Shown here: piece by piece, positions 1-14,000 of the stretch
How the letters are laid out: the number at the start of each line of letters is the position of its first letter
How positions within the stretch are numbered: position 1 is the first letter of the stretch
NCBI GenBank assembly: GCA_004794655.1
Contig: SMMW01000179.1
Span: 1,134,746-1,198,745, forward strand
From: Marisa cornuarietis
Lineage: Eukaryota > Mollusca > Gastropoda > Architaenioglossa > Ampullariidae
Direction of reading: 5' to 3'
DNA length: 64,000 nucleotides
The notes under the pieces: generated by a model
Database searches by the model: none
Told to the model about the DNA's origin: nothing
What the model saw: only the letters and a program-made list of their open reading frames with translations
Made by a program: the position numbers and the translations under genes

Positions 1-162
1 ATCAAAGCCGGCCAGGTTGAAGGGTGCATGTGACATGCGGTATGCAGGCGATTGTCACAGACGTCGAGATGGGGGGGAGAGAGAGAGAGAGTATGGCCAT
101 ACTTGAACAGGTAAATGTGAGGGAATGCTACATCTCTCTTACTGTAGTGTCTGGACATTACT
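1..162. other. Unassigned sequence before the 63-bp array
   Basis: Short lead-in with a G/GA run near 70-91. No gene or known repeat recognised. Confidence 0.6.
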
Positions 163-468
163 CACAGCACACAGACTAGAATGTTCCTACCTGTTTGCTG
201 ACATAGTTAGTGATGCCGTAAGCTGCACAGCACACAGACTAGAATGTTCCTACCTGTTTGCTGACATAGTTAGTGATGCCGTAAGCTGCACAGCACACAG
301 ACTAGAATGTTCCTACCTGTTTGCTGACATAGTTAGTGATGCCGTAAGCTGCACAGCACACAGACTAGAATGTTCCTACCTGTTTGCTGACATAGTTAGT
401 GATGCCGTAAGCTGCACAGCACACAGACTAGAATGTTCCTACCTGTTTGCTGACATAGTTAGTGATGC
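163..468. repeat. 63-bp tandem repeat, 4.9 copies
   Basis: Direct tandem array with a 63-bp period. CACAGCACACAGACTAGAAT recurs at 163, 226, 289, 352 and 415. The copies are essentially identical and the last is cut short after TTAGTGATGC. The period is a multiple of three and one frame lacks stops, so the array gives a repetitive open frame with a 21-residue unit beginning TAHRLECSYL. I attribute that frame to the repeat and not to a gene. Near-perfect identity implies recent expansion or homogenisation. Confidence 0.97.
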
Positions 469-915
469 GCACATCTGGCATGTGGCGGACTGACTTTATT
501 TGTGAAGATGGCGCCAATGGTACCTTTCGGCACAAAACTTATTATTATTATTATTACTCGTACTCATCCCTTCCATTCCCTGTCATTGTAAGTCGACAGT
601 TTGTGGTTTACTCACAGCAGACCTGTAAGACACTGAAAAGAGGTCACCAGTGGGTCAAATGGCGGCGGCCGTAGTGCTAGTCATACTTGCATGATGCCCA
701 CATCCCGCGGGCTAGATACACGCGGAGCAAATAAGTGTGACAAGGGTTTGTCAGTTTGTGGGACTGATGCTGGGAGGTGAGCTAGCTGCTGTCTTGGACA
801 AAGGTACAAGGTGTGCAGAATTTCAATACATAGCCTCGCAAGGGACAGGCTGAGTCACACGACGGATTTTTTCCTCAAGTCTGAATGATGCAACTCGTAC
901 GGAAATGAGTTTAAG

Positions 916-953
<38 letters not shown>

Positions 954-3900
954 GCGCACGCACACACACTTTTTTCTTAAAAGACATGCGCAGCCCCCTA
1001 TCCTATCAGGTCAGGATTTTCCAGCGTCGTATAAGGGGCCATTCGTCTCACAACTGGTTGACGCAGCGAGTAGCTTAGGGACCTTTGCCAGCCTGTAGGT
1101 GCTGGGGGGAGTAATACACCCACCGCCGTGGTCGTGACTGTTCAGGTAGGGCTTGGGCGAGGTTGTGGTGGTGGTGGGATGGCCTCACCCGCTGCCCTCG
1201 CTGCGTGTCTATGTTCTCCATTTCTTTACAGCCGCTTAGTTGTCTTAGAAGCCAGGAGCTGTCGTGGTGTTCTGTCTTTCTCTCCTCCCTTCTCCCTCCG
1301 CCACCGACCGTTTCCGTAACTAATTAAGAAAGCCGAACTTCTGTGTTGAAAACTAAAAGAGTTAATTGAAACCAGGTGCTTCACCACCTGGCATTTGCCT
1401 TGGTAAACAGGTGGTCTATTACAGCAAAACTTGCTTACATGTCTTTCGTTGATATGTGAACCGCCATAAGAGAGACTGGTGAATGTGATAGGAACTTTTA
1501 GTACTATGTATTATCCAGTACAAGTCTTGTAAAGATGGTGGGGGGGAGGAGAACCCCCTTGATTCTCTCGTTTGATTAAGAACTCACGCAGTATTTTGAT
1601 TGTAACGAGGCTTTACGGCGGATCTGATCTGATATTCCGGATTTTTTTTTTAAACAAGTCTGCGGTGCTGTTTTGGTTTCCTCCCTCCTCCACCCCCCAG
1701 ACCTTTTTGTTCAGTTTTTTTTAACCGTAAAAGAAATTGTCGGACCGTCAGAGAAAATGGGAGTGCGGGGCCTATCATGAGTGGATGGAGTGGGCGCCGC
1801 CCAGACGTTTCCTCCCTGTGCAGGTGAGAATTAAACCCTTTTTTAATATTTTGATGTGCGTGTGCGCATCAGCCACCTGTGGAAACTAGTGACGCCTGGC
1901 AGCAAGTCAACCTCGCGTTGTCCAAAAAGCCAAACAGGAAACTGCCAATGATACCAAAACATACTTCCGGCTAGCACTTGTGAATAAAATGCCTCAGTCG
2001 AGCTGCGAGTACATGGCTGTCTGCAAACCATTCCACGAAAGATTCTCTCTTTTCCTTAGGCCTAGAATATTTTGGAGTTTGTTTATTGTTTAACAAGAAC
2101 GAAGCCAGGGGGTTAAGTGTTTGTTTCTTTGAAGTCAGGCTGCTTTACCCCTCCCCACTCCCCCGGAGGCGTGATATTGCCAGTTGGCGTAATAATGGTG
2201 CTTACCATCGTATTAAAGATTTTCTGGAAGCAGAAACGAGAGCTCTTTCTCTCAAAATCTTGTAAGCTTGTTTGCGAGCGTCTGTTTGGTAAGCCAAGAG
2301 AGGAGGAGACATTCTGGTCACGACACTCGGCGAGCGCCTCTGATCACCCGACACCTACCCTCCTCAGGTTTCACAAAACCTCACAACGACGTCACGAGCG
2401 GAGCCGCGTGCTGCACTTGTTTCCACCAGGGTATGTGGCCTCACATCGCGAGAAGCAAACTTGGAAAATGTAGCTTGAAGTCTGAAATCAGAACTAAACA
2501 ACTTGCAGGATTTATGTCTTCACCGAACTTTTTAACAGCATTGTGTTCGGAACGTTCTGGAACTGACTTTTAAGAAGTTTGAGGGATAAATGACGACAAA
2601 AAAATTGTTGAGGCTGTTTTGAAAATTGCCTGACTAGAAGGAATTAAAAAAAAGGAAGGTGGTCAAAGAAAGCATTTTACATATGGGGCAACAGGTGTTC
2701 CTTTCTTCCTGAGACTGCCCTCAGCTCAGCTGGATGCCCTGGACTAAGCCCTGAAATGAAGCCTGTGACGAATTTGAGGAGGAAGAGTCGCGGCTGGCGC
2801 GAATAACTAGTCCTTGAAAATAAGAGGGAAAGGAGGAAGAAAGCGAAGAAGAGAATGGTAAACCCCCGCCTGCCCGACCCCAGCCCCTTTCATAGAGGTC
2901 CCTTCACGAATTGGCAGACCGGTCGTTTGGCTGTCGACCAAGTCCGGGCCATCTCGCAGATGAGAGATGGTGAAGGGACAAGAAAGCAGAATGGTCAGAA
3001 ATTCGTGCGAATGAAAATTTAGCAAAGGAGGATGGGAAGCCTGATCCTCAAGCGAGGCAGTTTGGTCTTGAGAACAGCCTGCAGGGCTAAGGGTCACCAC
3101 CTTTGCAGTCAGCGGTAGTGATCGCGCCACATCGCAAGCCTTTCAGCTGCGGGGGGCTGTAACAAATAAATAGACAGACAAGATTCCGTGAAGGCTAGGA
3201 TCTCGGACACTTGCGTTAGTTTAACACAAACTCCCCGTCCCCAGCAAACCCCAACCTCCACCCTTACAAAGCGCATTTGCACTTTTCACTTCGTTGCGGC
3301 CAGAGAAACAAATCTATAAAATAAGGGGAGGAGGAGAAGGAGGATATCCCACTCTCCCGCCCTCTGTGCTAGCGGTCTTCAGATAGCATGACGTGTCTGA
3401 TGCTGAATGAGACGACATCAGATCGACAGGCACTGACTTTGCCAACTGTGCGCTTGGGGGCGCTGGCGCTGCTGGCACGCGCGAATGTACGTTGTTAGAG
3501 GGCTAAAGTCCCGGTGGCTTCACGCTTCGTGTTCAAAAAAACTGTCCTTCTCCACAGTTTCAGTTTACACCGTTAGTTCTTCTTGCCTTCGGTTTCTTTT
3601 ACACACACACACACACACACGCACGCACGCACACCTCCTCCTCTTCCACAGCAAGTGGGTGCGGATGAAATAAATTCGTTCGTGTTCGGTTCAGCGGCTG
3701 CAAGATTGGATTTTTGGAGCCGCCCACTGCTACGACGACTCGATCAGACCGTACAGTAAGCGAGAGTTACCCTTTTTTATCACGTGATTGTGGAAGCTTC
3801 AGAGGCTGAGTGAAGAAGCCTGACAAGTACGCGAGTAAAATAAGTGGCTGCTGTCAGGCTGTGGTCTCGAGACTGCCAGACATTAGACAAGAACAGCAGA

Positions 3901-4644
3901 CACGACTACGTGCTGGGGTGTACTTCTACACTCACTCTAGGGTAGCGACAGAGTAAAACTTCATCTCGCAACTGACAAGTCTTGCGGGTAGAACATGTGG
4001 GGGTGGGGGTGGAGGGTGTAGATGAGGCAGTCGTACTCATCAAGCGCGTGATGAATGGGAGGGAACAGAACTCTAGGCAGCCATCTTCCATCTCGGTGAT
4101 CTGTCCTGACTACTTGGTCTTCGTTTGATGGATTGCAAGCTCAGAGAATTTTAAATGGGGTATCTCGTCTTTATTGATTTCTGCATGGTTACTGTTTTGT
4201 GATGGATTGCAACAACGGAATTTCGCCGTCATTGGATCAAAGCGAGGTTATAGGACGTACTATTTAGAAGGAAACAAATTGCCCACTGGGACAAAGAAAG
4301 TTGGTCATTGTCATTGTCAAGAGGCGGTACCCTGGCCGTCTTTCTCTCATTTGAGGACCAATCAAATCGGGCGATCCTTTAGGGGTGGATGCGGTGACGG
4401 CTAATGAGTCTGTGTCTCAGTTCAGGCTTGGACATGCAGGGCGCTGGCTAGTGGTGTCGACGTCCATCCCGCACTTCGTCATACACACCTGCAGTACGTG
4501 ACCAGCACGCGGGGTGGATACCCGTCCCGCCTACACGGGCTAAAGTAGTCAAACGTGTGGCACGACGCCAAACTTTTGAGTATCGTGATCGAAACCCACG
4601 TCCGTTTATATTTACAGAAGATGTAGATAATACATATAATGTAG

Positions 4645-4679
<35 letters not shown>

Positions 4680-6103
4680 GCAGGGAGTGTGTGTGAATGA
4701 GAGAGAGAGAGAGTTTTGACAAAAGGAGTCGTTTGACATCTATGTCATAACTTTCCTGTTTGACTTGAGCCCAGTGATTGTGGTAAAGATGCACCATTGG
4801 GGGAAACCGCGTGATGGAAGACTATGGATGGGAGGCTAGCATGACTGCAGACACCAGTGCGTGTTGGGTGTGTGCCTGAGCGTGCATACTAGTCATGTAC
4901 GATTGTACACTCTCTCACGCAGTGTCGTCCGCTGGCCTCACCAGGTCACCCTTGTCCCAGTGGCAGTGCGCGGGGATCGATGGCGGCGTCCTTACAAGGC
5001 CCGCAAACACCGTCATTAACCCCGCGGTTAGTTTCCGCTGCTTCGTCCTCCTCAGCGCCTCCTTCGCCGACTCGGAGATAGTAATTTCCCTCCCCCCCCC
5101 CCAACCGGCCAGCCACGCAGTTCGGGCTTGGGCTGCAAGTATATATGACCACGCGCCGAGCTTGGCCTGCCCCCCTGAACCGTCCTGTCGCAAGACTTAC
5201 ACAGCCTGGCCAGCTCCTGAAATGCAGGTTTTAATGTCCGGGGCTTTGAAGTACATGTATCTGCATCCACTGGAAGCCCCAGAGATGCGGGGTTTACACC
5301 ACATGGTGTCCGACAATTTGGGGTTCAGTTCCCGACAAGGAGACCACTGACGTGGTACGCGGAGACATTATGAGTGATTGAAAGAGAAAAAATAAATGTT
5401 GAGATTGAGAAGGAATGGTAATAAATAAATTCGAGCATAAGTCTTGTGAAGTTCGCAAGGCAGGTATACGTTAGCTGACAGCATGATGATCCGATCAGAG
5501 GCGTACATGGAAATATTAAGGTCTACGAGGGCTCCAGGAACGGTTTGATTAGTAATGATGGAAACCTTGAATGGCTGGCCCCCTCGCCTTCTGGGCTGCG
5601 ACGCCGTCTTGATAATAGTAGTGCTAGACTCTTGTGACAGAATTCTAATCTTCCCGACCCATTGGTGGGAAGTCTGGCGAGTGGTACCTATGTCACGGGA
5701 TTCTAATCGTCGTCTGCCATTGGTGTCGCTAGGTGACCAAGAACCCGGGACTCTTTTTGTGTTGGGACCGCATTACTGCCGTCTGCCGCCTTTCATCTTC
5801 TTGTTAAGAGGAGCGTAGCATGGGAGAAGAGAGGAGGAGAGTAGTATAAAGTAGGAGAAAGTGAAGGGAGGAGAACACAAATTGACTGGCCGTGACGGTC
5901 CAGTTACCCGGATATTGCGCTGGTTGCGCGGCCTCCGTTTTGTGGCGCCACCCTGTCAAAGGGTCGGGTGAATAGGCGCTGGAGACAGCAGCACTGTGCA
6001 CTACAATGCAAGGGCCTCAAACTTCATCTAATGCCATCAGCACATACTTTCGCTCTTCTCAGTGGTATTTTTTTTCTTATTTTGGTTCTGTGCCTCCTCT
6101 CTT
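469..6103. other. Gene-free block with microsatellites
   Basis: No supported exon. Contents seen: (TTA)n at about 540-555, (CA)n 915-969 and 3601-3633, (GT)n then (GA)n 4646-4713, an 11-base C run at 5092-5102, and a possible tRNA-like SINE fragment around 5290-5400. Open frames here are short or made of simple repeat. It may be an upstream PSMD1 intron or intergenic DNA; the window does not decide. Confidence 0.6.
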
Positions 6104-6600
6104 TATAATGATAATGCATTTGTAAGTGCGTTCCCCCCCCCTCCTGCGGATGCGAGCTCAAGTGCGCTTCACACAAACGACTACAAAGGAACTGACAGTC
6201 CGTACCATAGGAAAACCTTGAGCGAAGTGCATAGATGAAACACTGAGGAGTGAGTGGAATAATACTCGTTAGTATGCAATATATTTTGTAAAGAAATGGG
6301 TTTTGAGGTCAGGTTTAAAGGCCTTGAACGTCGACACAGGTGGAAGAGAAATGGGGAGAGAAGTACCGACAGGGAGGGTTAAGAAGAAAACGGATCGTTT
6401 GCTGAATTTTTGTCGGAGAGAAGAGAGCGACTGGAGTGGTAGGATGTCAGTAGGTGAGACAGGTATGCTGGGGTCAAGGCGAGGAAGACAAAGGTAGCAC
6501 TGTGTGGTCATCTTGTGATTAATGTGAGCTGGGACTGGCAGCCAGTGGAGCAGGGGTGTAGTAGTATAGTCTGAAATGTAACCCCTAACACTCATCATTT
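6104..6600 (-). pseudogene. Non-LTR retrotransposon (LINE) 3' relic, minus strand
   Basis: Read on the minus strand, this carries the typical C-terminal tail of a LINE ORF2 protein after the reverse transcriptase. Visible pieces are PLLHWLPVPAHIN followed later by FKAFKPDLKTHFFTKYI and a stop. The middle is degraded relative to the usual tail. The 3' end reads CACTTACAAATGCATTATCA, a form of the ATT-rich terminus common to CR1/L2-like LINEs. This is a 5'-truncated dead copy with no reverse transcriptase core. The tail motif is shared by several CR1/L2/Rex-like clades, so the clade is not assigned. Confidence 0.72.
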
Positions 6601-6808
6601 TCTACTGATTTGTACTGGCATCTTGTCGTTTGTGTCCAGGTCATCCACTACCATCTGTTTATTTGTACCATACATTTATTCTGTCCTCGTATTATTCACA
6701 TCCCACCCCACCGCCATAGTCTAATGATCGCTTTTCAATTTACTCGTTGGTTTCGTCCGTTCTCACATGACCACCACCTCTACCCTTCGGCTAGCCACAT
6801 TTTCCGTG

Positions 6809-6990
6809 TGGGCGGTGCGATGGTGCGACAGTTCGCGCCTGTCACCAATACAGTGAAGGTTGGCTGTCCTGGGTTCACCTCTCGTCTCGGGCACGCTGTT
6901 CTTTCTTTGTATGTGGCATCTGTATACAGGGCTGACTGCCTTGCCGTGATATAGCCTTATTAGCTGGCTCGGCTTAAAACACATATTCCT
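6809..6990 (+). mobile_element. tRNA-derived SINE, copy 1
   Basis: Has a pol III-like head with a degenerate A box (TGGTGCGACAG at 6821) and a B box (GGGTTCACCTC at 6871), followed by a body containing CTCGTCTCGGGCACGCT, GGGCTGACTGCCTTGCCGTG and TATAGCCTTA. The same head and body recur at 48141-48318 with about 85% identity by eye, which defines a dispersed family. The 3' end passes into C-rich and (CA)n sequence. No clear target-site duplication is seen. Confidence 0.85.
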
Positions 6991-7953
6991 CTCATTCCCC
7001 CCCCCCACACACACACACGCATACCTTTTTCTGTGTGTTGGATGGTCTCCCCTCCCGGCCTCTCCTTTGCTCCTCCGTTTATTCTGTATTAAGCCCCTCC
7101 CGCTTCCTGGTGTATCTGCCGCTCCTACCTTCATTTTGTTATCAGCATCGCTTCTTGGTGTCTGCCAGCGTTTCTTCCGTATATTCCTTCTTACCATCCT
7201 ATACCTGTAGTATCCTCTGTGTATCTGGTCATTACCCCAATTTCCCAGGTTTATTTGTAAAACATTTATCATCCACCTTTTCCTCATTTTGTGTGAAAAG
7301 TTGTTATTTCTTCTTCCTTCCTTCTGTTTCCTTACCACCATGCTTTGCCCGTGTTGCTCGTTAAGACGGGCATGTTGTAGTCCGCTAGCTGACAGCGGCG
7401 TTGAAAACTTCATCGATTGCGCAACTAGGACCAACACCCCCGCCTCCCCACCGCCCCTTACCCCTCACACACACACCGACCGCCCCCCCCCCTCATTCCC
7501 TGCTGCCCGATCAGTTTGATTGAGTGGCTATTGACTGCATCGGCGTAAGCAGAACACTGGGCGACAAAGCGACCGACGGCGAAGCATTCGATTTGGAGGT
7601 GTAGTGGAATAATGTTAAGGAAAAAATATCAGGAGAAAAAAATTCGCCGTAAATCATTCCCGTTCGAAAAGCACTTGGCGGCGAGAAAATACTCTTAGCG
7701 CAGCTTTTTTTGGCGAAGTTCATTTTGGAGTCTGTAAGCGACACAAGAGGCTCCGATGCATCTTGACGAATGATGTTGATTGCTTGTGACAGCACCTTAG
7801 CAACAAGGGGCGGCTACTCCAGGGACTAGCAATATGTGCGCGCGTGCAGCTTAATGTCTCTGAGAGCACGAGAGAGAGAGTGAAAATATTTTTAAACCCT
7901 TCGATTGGCAGGTCAATCAATGTTAACCTATGTCTCTGAGATGTGCGCACTGA

Positions 7954-8010
7954 ACACACACACACACACGCAAACACACACACAAACACACACACACACA
8001 CACACACACA
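7954..8010. repeat. (CA)n microsatellite
   Basis: Imperfect CA run with CAAACA interruptions. Confidence 0.97.
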
Positions 8011-11000
8011 AGCAAGCGCATGCGCCGTTTTTCTCTAAATAATTTCTGTATTTTTCTCATCTTTAGTGGGGGTCTGCTCATCCTTTAGGCTGTCTCATGT
8101 TGACATTGAAGAGGACCGTAAGACTGTTTTCCTACATAATGTCCCATTACAGTGACCTTCTCATTTCTCTAGAAATCTTTTGATGAGTTAACTGCAACAA
8201 AACGTTTCGTGGTTTCAGAAAATTTGAGAACTGGATAGTTGGGTGGTGAGGGACTGTGTGTGTGGGGAGGGGAAGGGGCTGGAAGAGGGTAGGCGAAGAC
8301 AATGGCTTCAGACAGAGTTATCGTGTGGTACAGATGTGTCATAGGGAGAGCGACTACGTCTCCTTGCGTTGTACCTGTGACAAGAGACATACACCTCCAC
8401 ACCTCTCTCTCTCTCTGTCTCTCTCTCACTCTCTTGCACCTTGTCCCTCTCTCTCTCTCTCTCATCTGCTGTGGCTTTGTAGATGAAAATGTTATCAATA
8501 AACGAGCGAGCGAACGATGTTCGTAACACCGATGATTACCCGTTGGAGGGAGAAAGGGGTGGAAGGAAATGGAAAGAGCACTGACCGTGTTCGTGAGTAA
8601 TCTCCCTTGACATTCTCCTCGATCATCGGTATTGTCCTCTCTTACAATACAGAGAAATATTTCAGTTGGAGGAATATAGCTGTAGTTTAAAAGATGGAGA
8701 TTACAGCATAATGGAAGGAAGGTCAGCCGGTTCACTCAGGCTCCTGCTACAGGGGGGAGGGGGAGGGGGGCCAGTAAAAAGATTGCTCCGTTTGTCTTGC
8801 TACCCAAAGGCTTGGTCTGCTCTCTAGGCCCGCGGTCGCCCACGCCTACACGCACACGTATGCGCGCGCGCATTCCATTTTTTCCGAGGGAATATGTATT
8901 GAAAAACTCGGCGTGAATTTGTAAATTTAGCAGCGCATTTGCATCCACAAACCTCTCAAATATTTGCAAGGCTTCCAGCGAGACCCAAGTGGCTGCTAGA
9001 GAAACGAATGTGGCTGCGCTGTTTACCAAAAAGTGGGATGTGCGTAGTGCACTGGGTGCCTTGCGACTGTCAAGGCCAGTCATGGTGCTTAGGAGCAGCC
9101 CAGCCGTCTGAATATGGCTTATGGTTTTTAACATCTCTAAATATTCTTTTTCTTTGTTCTTTTCTTCTTTTCTCTCTCCCCTCCATCCTTCACCCCACTT
9201 TCACTGAGCAGACAGACCATCGAAGTACGAAAGACTGTGAGAAGGCTAAAAATGGAACTCTGCAAAAAAAAAAAAATAATAATAAGTTTAAACTCTGCGA
9301 TTGGCAGGTCGCACCAATGTTAACTTCTACCCTGGGATATGGGGACTAAACAGAGAAGGTTCATCTCTTTGCTTACACGAGATCAGAACATCAAAGAGAC
9401 TTGTGGATTACATATTATCTGTGCTACTCAATGTATGAAATATCGGCTGTGGTTGGTGAAGCTTTCAGACACGTGGTATTCAAAGAAGTCCTGTGATCCG
9501 CTGTATCTGCTAGCTAGGTGTTTCTTAACAAATCGTTTGTCAGGAGTGCAAGATACTGCCAGTCACTGGCAGCGTGCTCGGAGCGCCAAGCGTCCAAAAC
9601 CTCACACAGGCCCGCCCTTCCGGTCAGCTGACCAGCAGCTCCACGTGTGCACACACACACACACACGCAAGTGACTCGAGGCGTGAACGTTGCTCACGCA
9701 CAGGAGACTGGTTAACATTCAGCAGCAGTACCAAGATCGCTGGAGAAGGGTGCAGCATGTACAGCCCCGTGACCTGCTTGTTAGGAGTGGATGAGGATGA
9801 TCACATGACCTTCCTCCTAGTGCACCGTGTGATCAGAACGGTCTGACACAGCACTGGCATCTCTTAATTGTAACAAATAAAACTTGTCACTCTTTTTTCC
9901 AACCTGATGTTGCTTTGAACGTGAAAGACACAATTAGCCGCAGACCCCTCCCCTCCCCTTCCCCCCCCCCTTCCCATGTGTTTGGTCACATGGCTCCTGT
10001 TGCCGGCATCGCGATAGGATACGGTGTTAGGTCAGCGGCTTTACCTGGCACCCAGCTAACGGTTCTTAACAGCTTATTTACACCCTCGTCAGATTGTAAG
10101 CGTCAGGCTCAGTCTCGTGCGTGGCTGAGTTGGGGGGGGGAGGGGATGGGGGAATCAAAAACATTTCTTCACAGGCCCGCGTTTGTGATTGTCGAGCCGG
10201 GTCTGCAAACAAGAGGAACAATCGTGCAAAACAGAGGTGAAGGAAGGTTATGAAGTGATTTATCCTTCTCCCCCCCCCCATCCCTCGTGCACCATTCCCG
10301 CCACTGTTTCGCATCTAGTAGTTAATGAGAAGGGAGTCACCAGAGATTGGTTTACGCGAGCGACCTTTGTGGGAACGACACGCGACAACACAAGCACCTA
10401 TATGTGGGTGTACATACCGTTGTCTCCATCGCTCCCTGTAGAAACGAATGCCGGTTTTTTGTTTTTTTGTTTTTAGGTTTTGGTGTGTTTTTTTTTTTTT
10501 TGTCGTGAAAAACCGCGCAGATATGAAATGGATGAGACGTTCCTTACCTGCAGTGGTTGTAGACTGACGATCGGTCAATTTTTAATCCATCTGTTAGTTC
10601 ACTCGGACACGGCCATGGCCGCCACGAGTAGTGCGCCCTGCGCTGGGGTTGCCTGCCCCTGCATTGGGCTCGGCCTTGGCGCAGTCCCTTCGCAGACGTC
10701 CTGCAGTTTCTACAGCTGGGGGTGGGGTGGGGAGCAACCGGAGAAGGCTGGCCGGGGGGTCGGGGAGGCAGAGCTTACGAAGTCTGAGAATGCCAGGGAG
10801 GTAGGAAAGGAATGTTGCGGTAACTGCACGACCCAGGGCCCTGCTGTGTCAGTTCCCAAGGTCTACTACCCTTAAGGCCAATGAAAACCAGCGTTTGCGC
10901 ACCTGTCCTTCCTAGCGGCGGATGAGGGACGAGCGCTCCTACGGAAGTCCTGCTCCGTTAGGAGGCAAGTGCTGCTTGTGGCCTGTCATACAGTTAGCGC

Positions 11001-14000
11001 CAGGTGTTAGGGTAGGGCGGCAGGGGAGTGAGTGGGGATGAGGTGGTGGGAGAAGGAAGGAGCTCGTCTGCAGGTGAGGCAGACGCTAGGGGCTGGTAGA
11101 CTGCGCCCGGAGGGGCGAGCTGCTGGGGAAGACAATGCTGCGCGGGCTGGCGCTTTGTCAGTCACACCATCTTGTGTCTTCACAGCCACTGAAACCCTGG
11201 GGTGACATGGAGCAGTCAGCATCTCGTTTTTCTTCCACCATGTTTCTTAGTTGTGCGTGTGTGCCTTGTATTATTTTTACTAGTTATTACCATATCTTTA
11301 TATCAGCAATCGACTGAGATTTTATCGGACCTCTCCTCTTCATTTCGCCGAGTGCAGTATCTGTTTGCAGTTGATCTTGATTGGCTTCAACCAGGTGGTG
11401 ATCGTGGGAATCAGCGGCGTTGTGGTGTCTGATTTCATGGACGTTTGTGTTGGGGTCTTGTTGCGAGTAGCCATGCGACAAGGTCCTTTATTGTCATTGG
11501 CTAGTTGTGTGTGTGTGTGATGACATGTAATTGTTTCCATTATTGAGTGCTGTCTCGATGCTTGATGTTAGTTTGATAGGTCTCGGCCTGTTGAGTTTTA
11601 TTGTAACTGCTCTCCCTGTTAAGTTGATTGGTTTCGACCTTGGTTGAGGTATTGGTAGGGTGACATCGTTCCTCGCCCTGCTGGCATGTTTACGACAGCC
11701 AGAGAATTTCCCCTTCCCTGCATACATCTGCACGTGTGTACACTTAGCGCTTTCACCCGCACACGCACGCATGAGCACGTGCATGTTTGCGGCAACGCAG
11801 TGTGGGTTTGCGAACCATCGGCGAGGGGAGGAGACCAGATCTTGGCGCCATAACTGCCAGATACTAGCGATTAGAGTGCGCGAGGTCACAGCTGTTGGTT
11901 ACCGCCAATTGGCGAGGAAGAACACGGGGGTTGCAGGAGGAAAAGTGCTGTAACAGTCAGGTGAGCCAAACCTTGAGCTGGTCTCTCGTGATATGTAAAT
12001 ACCTTTCACCTCAACACGCCTTACGTGTAATCCAGCCTTGGAGCACAACGCCTTCACTTCTCAGCTCGTCCCCAACTGCGACTCCTGCAGCCTGGCACGA
12101 GGTTTTCTTTTGGCGAGTCAAGTCCTGCTCTGTCTTGTTACCTACACGCGCTCGTATTTGTGGACTTTCTTGAGAAGGTTGTTGCTGTCAGGCTTCCCAA
12201 CGAAACAACTGGTGAAGAACTACTACTTGGCCGGACTGAAAGATGTTGAAACAACATAGCTGAAAGTGTTCGTGGTGGTTGATGGTGATGGTGATGGCGG
12301 TGGAGAGGAGTTTTGTGCGAAGTAGCATCATAAGAGCAGCGTGTCTCGTTGACGCCCGTATCGTGTGACTAGCCCCATGATTTGGCTCTGTGGCCACGCC
12401 CTGTGTGTCAGAGGTCAGACATGCGTCACAAGCACCACGTGACACCCCCTGACTAACACACAGCCACCACCACCACCCACACACACACACACACACACCA
12501 TCCCCACCAAAAAATAGATTCTACTTGAAATTCTTCGCGGAAGAAGCCATCAATAAACTAGGTTTGGAGAGTTACCATCTGGTAGCACAATTGTGGTTGT
12601 CACCTGGTAGTATGGCTGAGGTGAGTCCCCGCCAGAACGCGCCGTCTTCACGCGCTTCATTAAGAAAGAAACAAAAAAAGCTTGTCATGAACTCAGGTGT
12701 AAAGAAACAGCACCTGTTGGGAGGTCACAGAGGCAAGGTAATCATGGCTACAAGCTGTGGTTTGGGAAGGATCTTGGTTACTGCAGAAAACATGGCTGGT
12801 GGGGCGCTTCCCGAGGGGCGAACATGAGAAACGTTTGTGGAGATGGTGGCAGTTTGATTTCAGTCGCAGGCGCCGACACAACCTAAGGACTTCTTCTGCC
12901 ACCTTAATTCACAATTTAGAAATATCCTTTTGTTTATACCTTAGATTTGTGTTCTGTCCTTTTTCTGTGGCCCATAAACCTGGCAATAAAACATAAATCT
13001 GTGTGTCTGTGTAATGTTATATATGTATATATAAATAACTCAGTTTGCCACCGTGTAAGTTGAGACTGGAGCGTGCTAGTTACAGGAGACTTAGCAGATA
13101 ATCTTCGTCTGGAGTCTTGCCGCGCCCTCCACCCACCTTCTGTCTGTCTTTGCCATTAGCACCGTGTGAGATGGCATTTCCTGTGTGAGGTCAAGACAGG
13201 GCCACTCACCTGAAAAATACAAGGTATGGTGAAGACCACACACAGGTAGCCTGCACACTTCACACTTCTCTTTTCCCCCCTGCCCCACACTCACACCCCC
13301 CCTCTCCCTCGCACCCCAGGTGTTTTGTGGTAGCACCTATAGAAGTAAATTATGTTTCTATTTATAGGTGTACATCTGTATTTCACAATTATTTATGATA
13401 TGTGCTTGTGGTCATTTTTGTTTTGGGCTGCGTGGAATAAACTGTGGATCTTGTCAATGGTCAACATTCAAAGGCTTGTGTATGCGCACAGTTTCATGTG
13501 CAGACGAGCTGGCTCTCTCTCGCACGCACGTGCACACACACACACACACACACACACAGAGGGTGTCTTTTCCATGATATTCCGTGTTATTGTGCAGGAA
13601 TCTGCATGGTGCGACCTAGCGAGGAGTCCCACTATATAAACCTTGTATGGGAAACTAGCAGCATTTGTTCTTTTCACGCCTGTGTTTTTTAATGAAAGAA
13701 AGCCAGTGCTGGCTGCCATGAGCCATCATTTCTGGAAAGAACTGGTGATTTTCATTAAATTAAATATGAAAAAGGTCTAGCTTTTGAAATTGCCATCTGA
13801 TGCTGCGTCGTAGAAGGTAAATGGAAAGAATTTCTCCTAGTCCATTTGAAACAAGAGGGGCCTGTGAGGTCACAACCTAATTATGTTTGTCGGTGAACCT
13901 CTCGTCAGGCCGAGTGAGTGAGTCGGGTACTGGTCACAAACTCTGACTCTTCATCTCCACCCCCAGCAGTCTGCTGACCCACCTCTCGTCGTCCACCCGC

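Noticed and set aside
6763..7437. Minus-strand open frame of 224 codons
   Set aside because: It crosses the plus-strand SINE and C-rich/(CA)n sequence; composition is not protein-like and no family is recognisable.
8169..8735. Minus-strand open frame of 188 codons
   Set aside because: Centre is a (CT)n microsatellite translated as RERERE; no recognisable domain.
10480..10875. GC-rich plus-strand frame with ATG in good context (gccATGG near 10614)
   Set aside because: Low-complexity Gly/Ala-rich translation, no splice or homology support.
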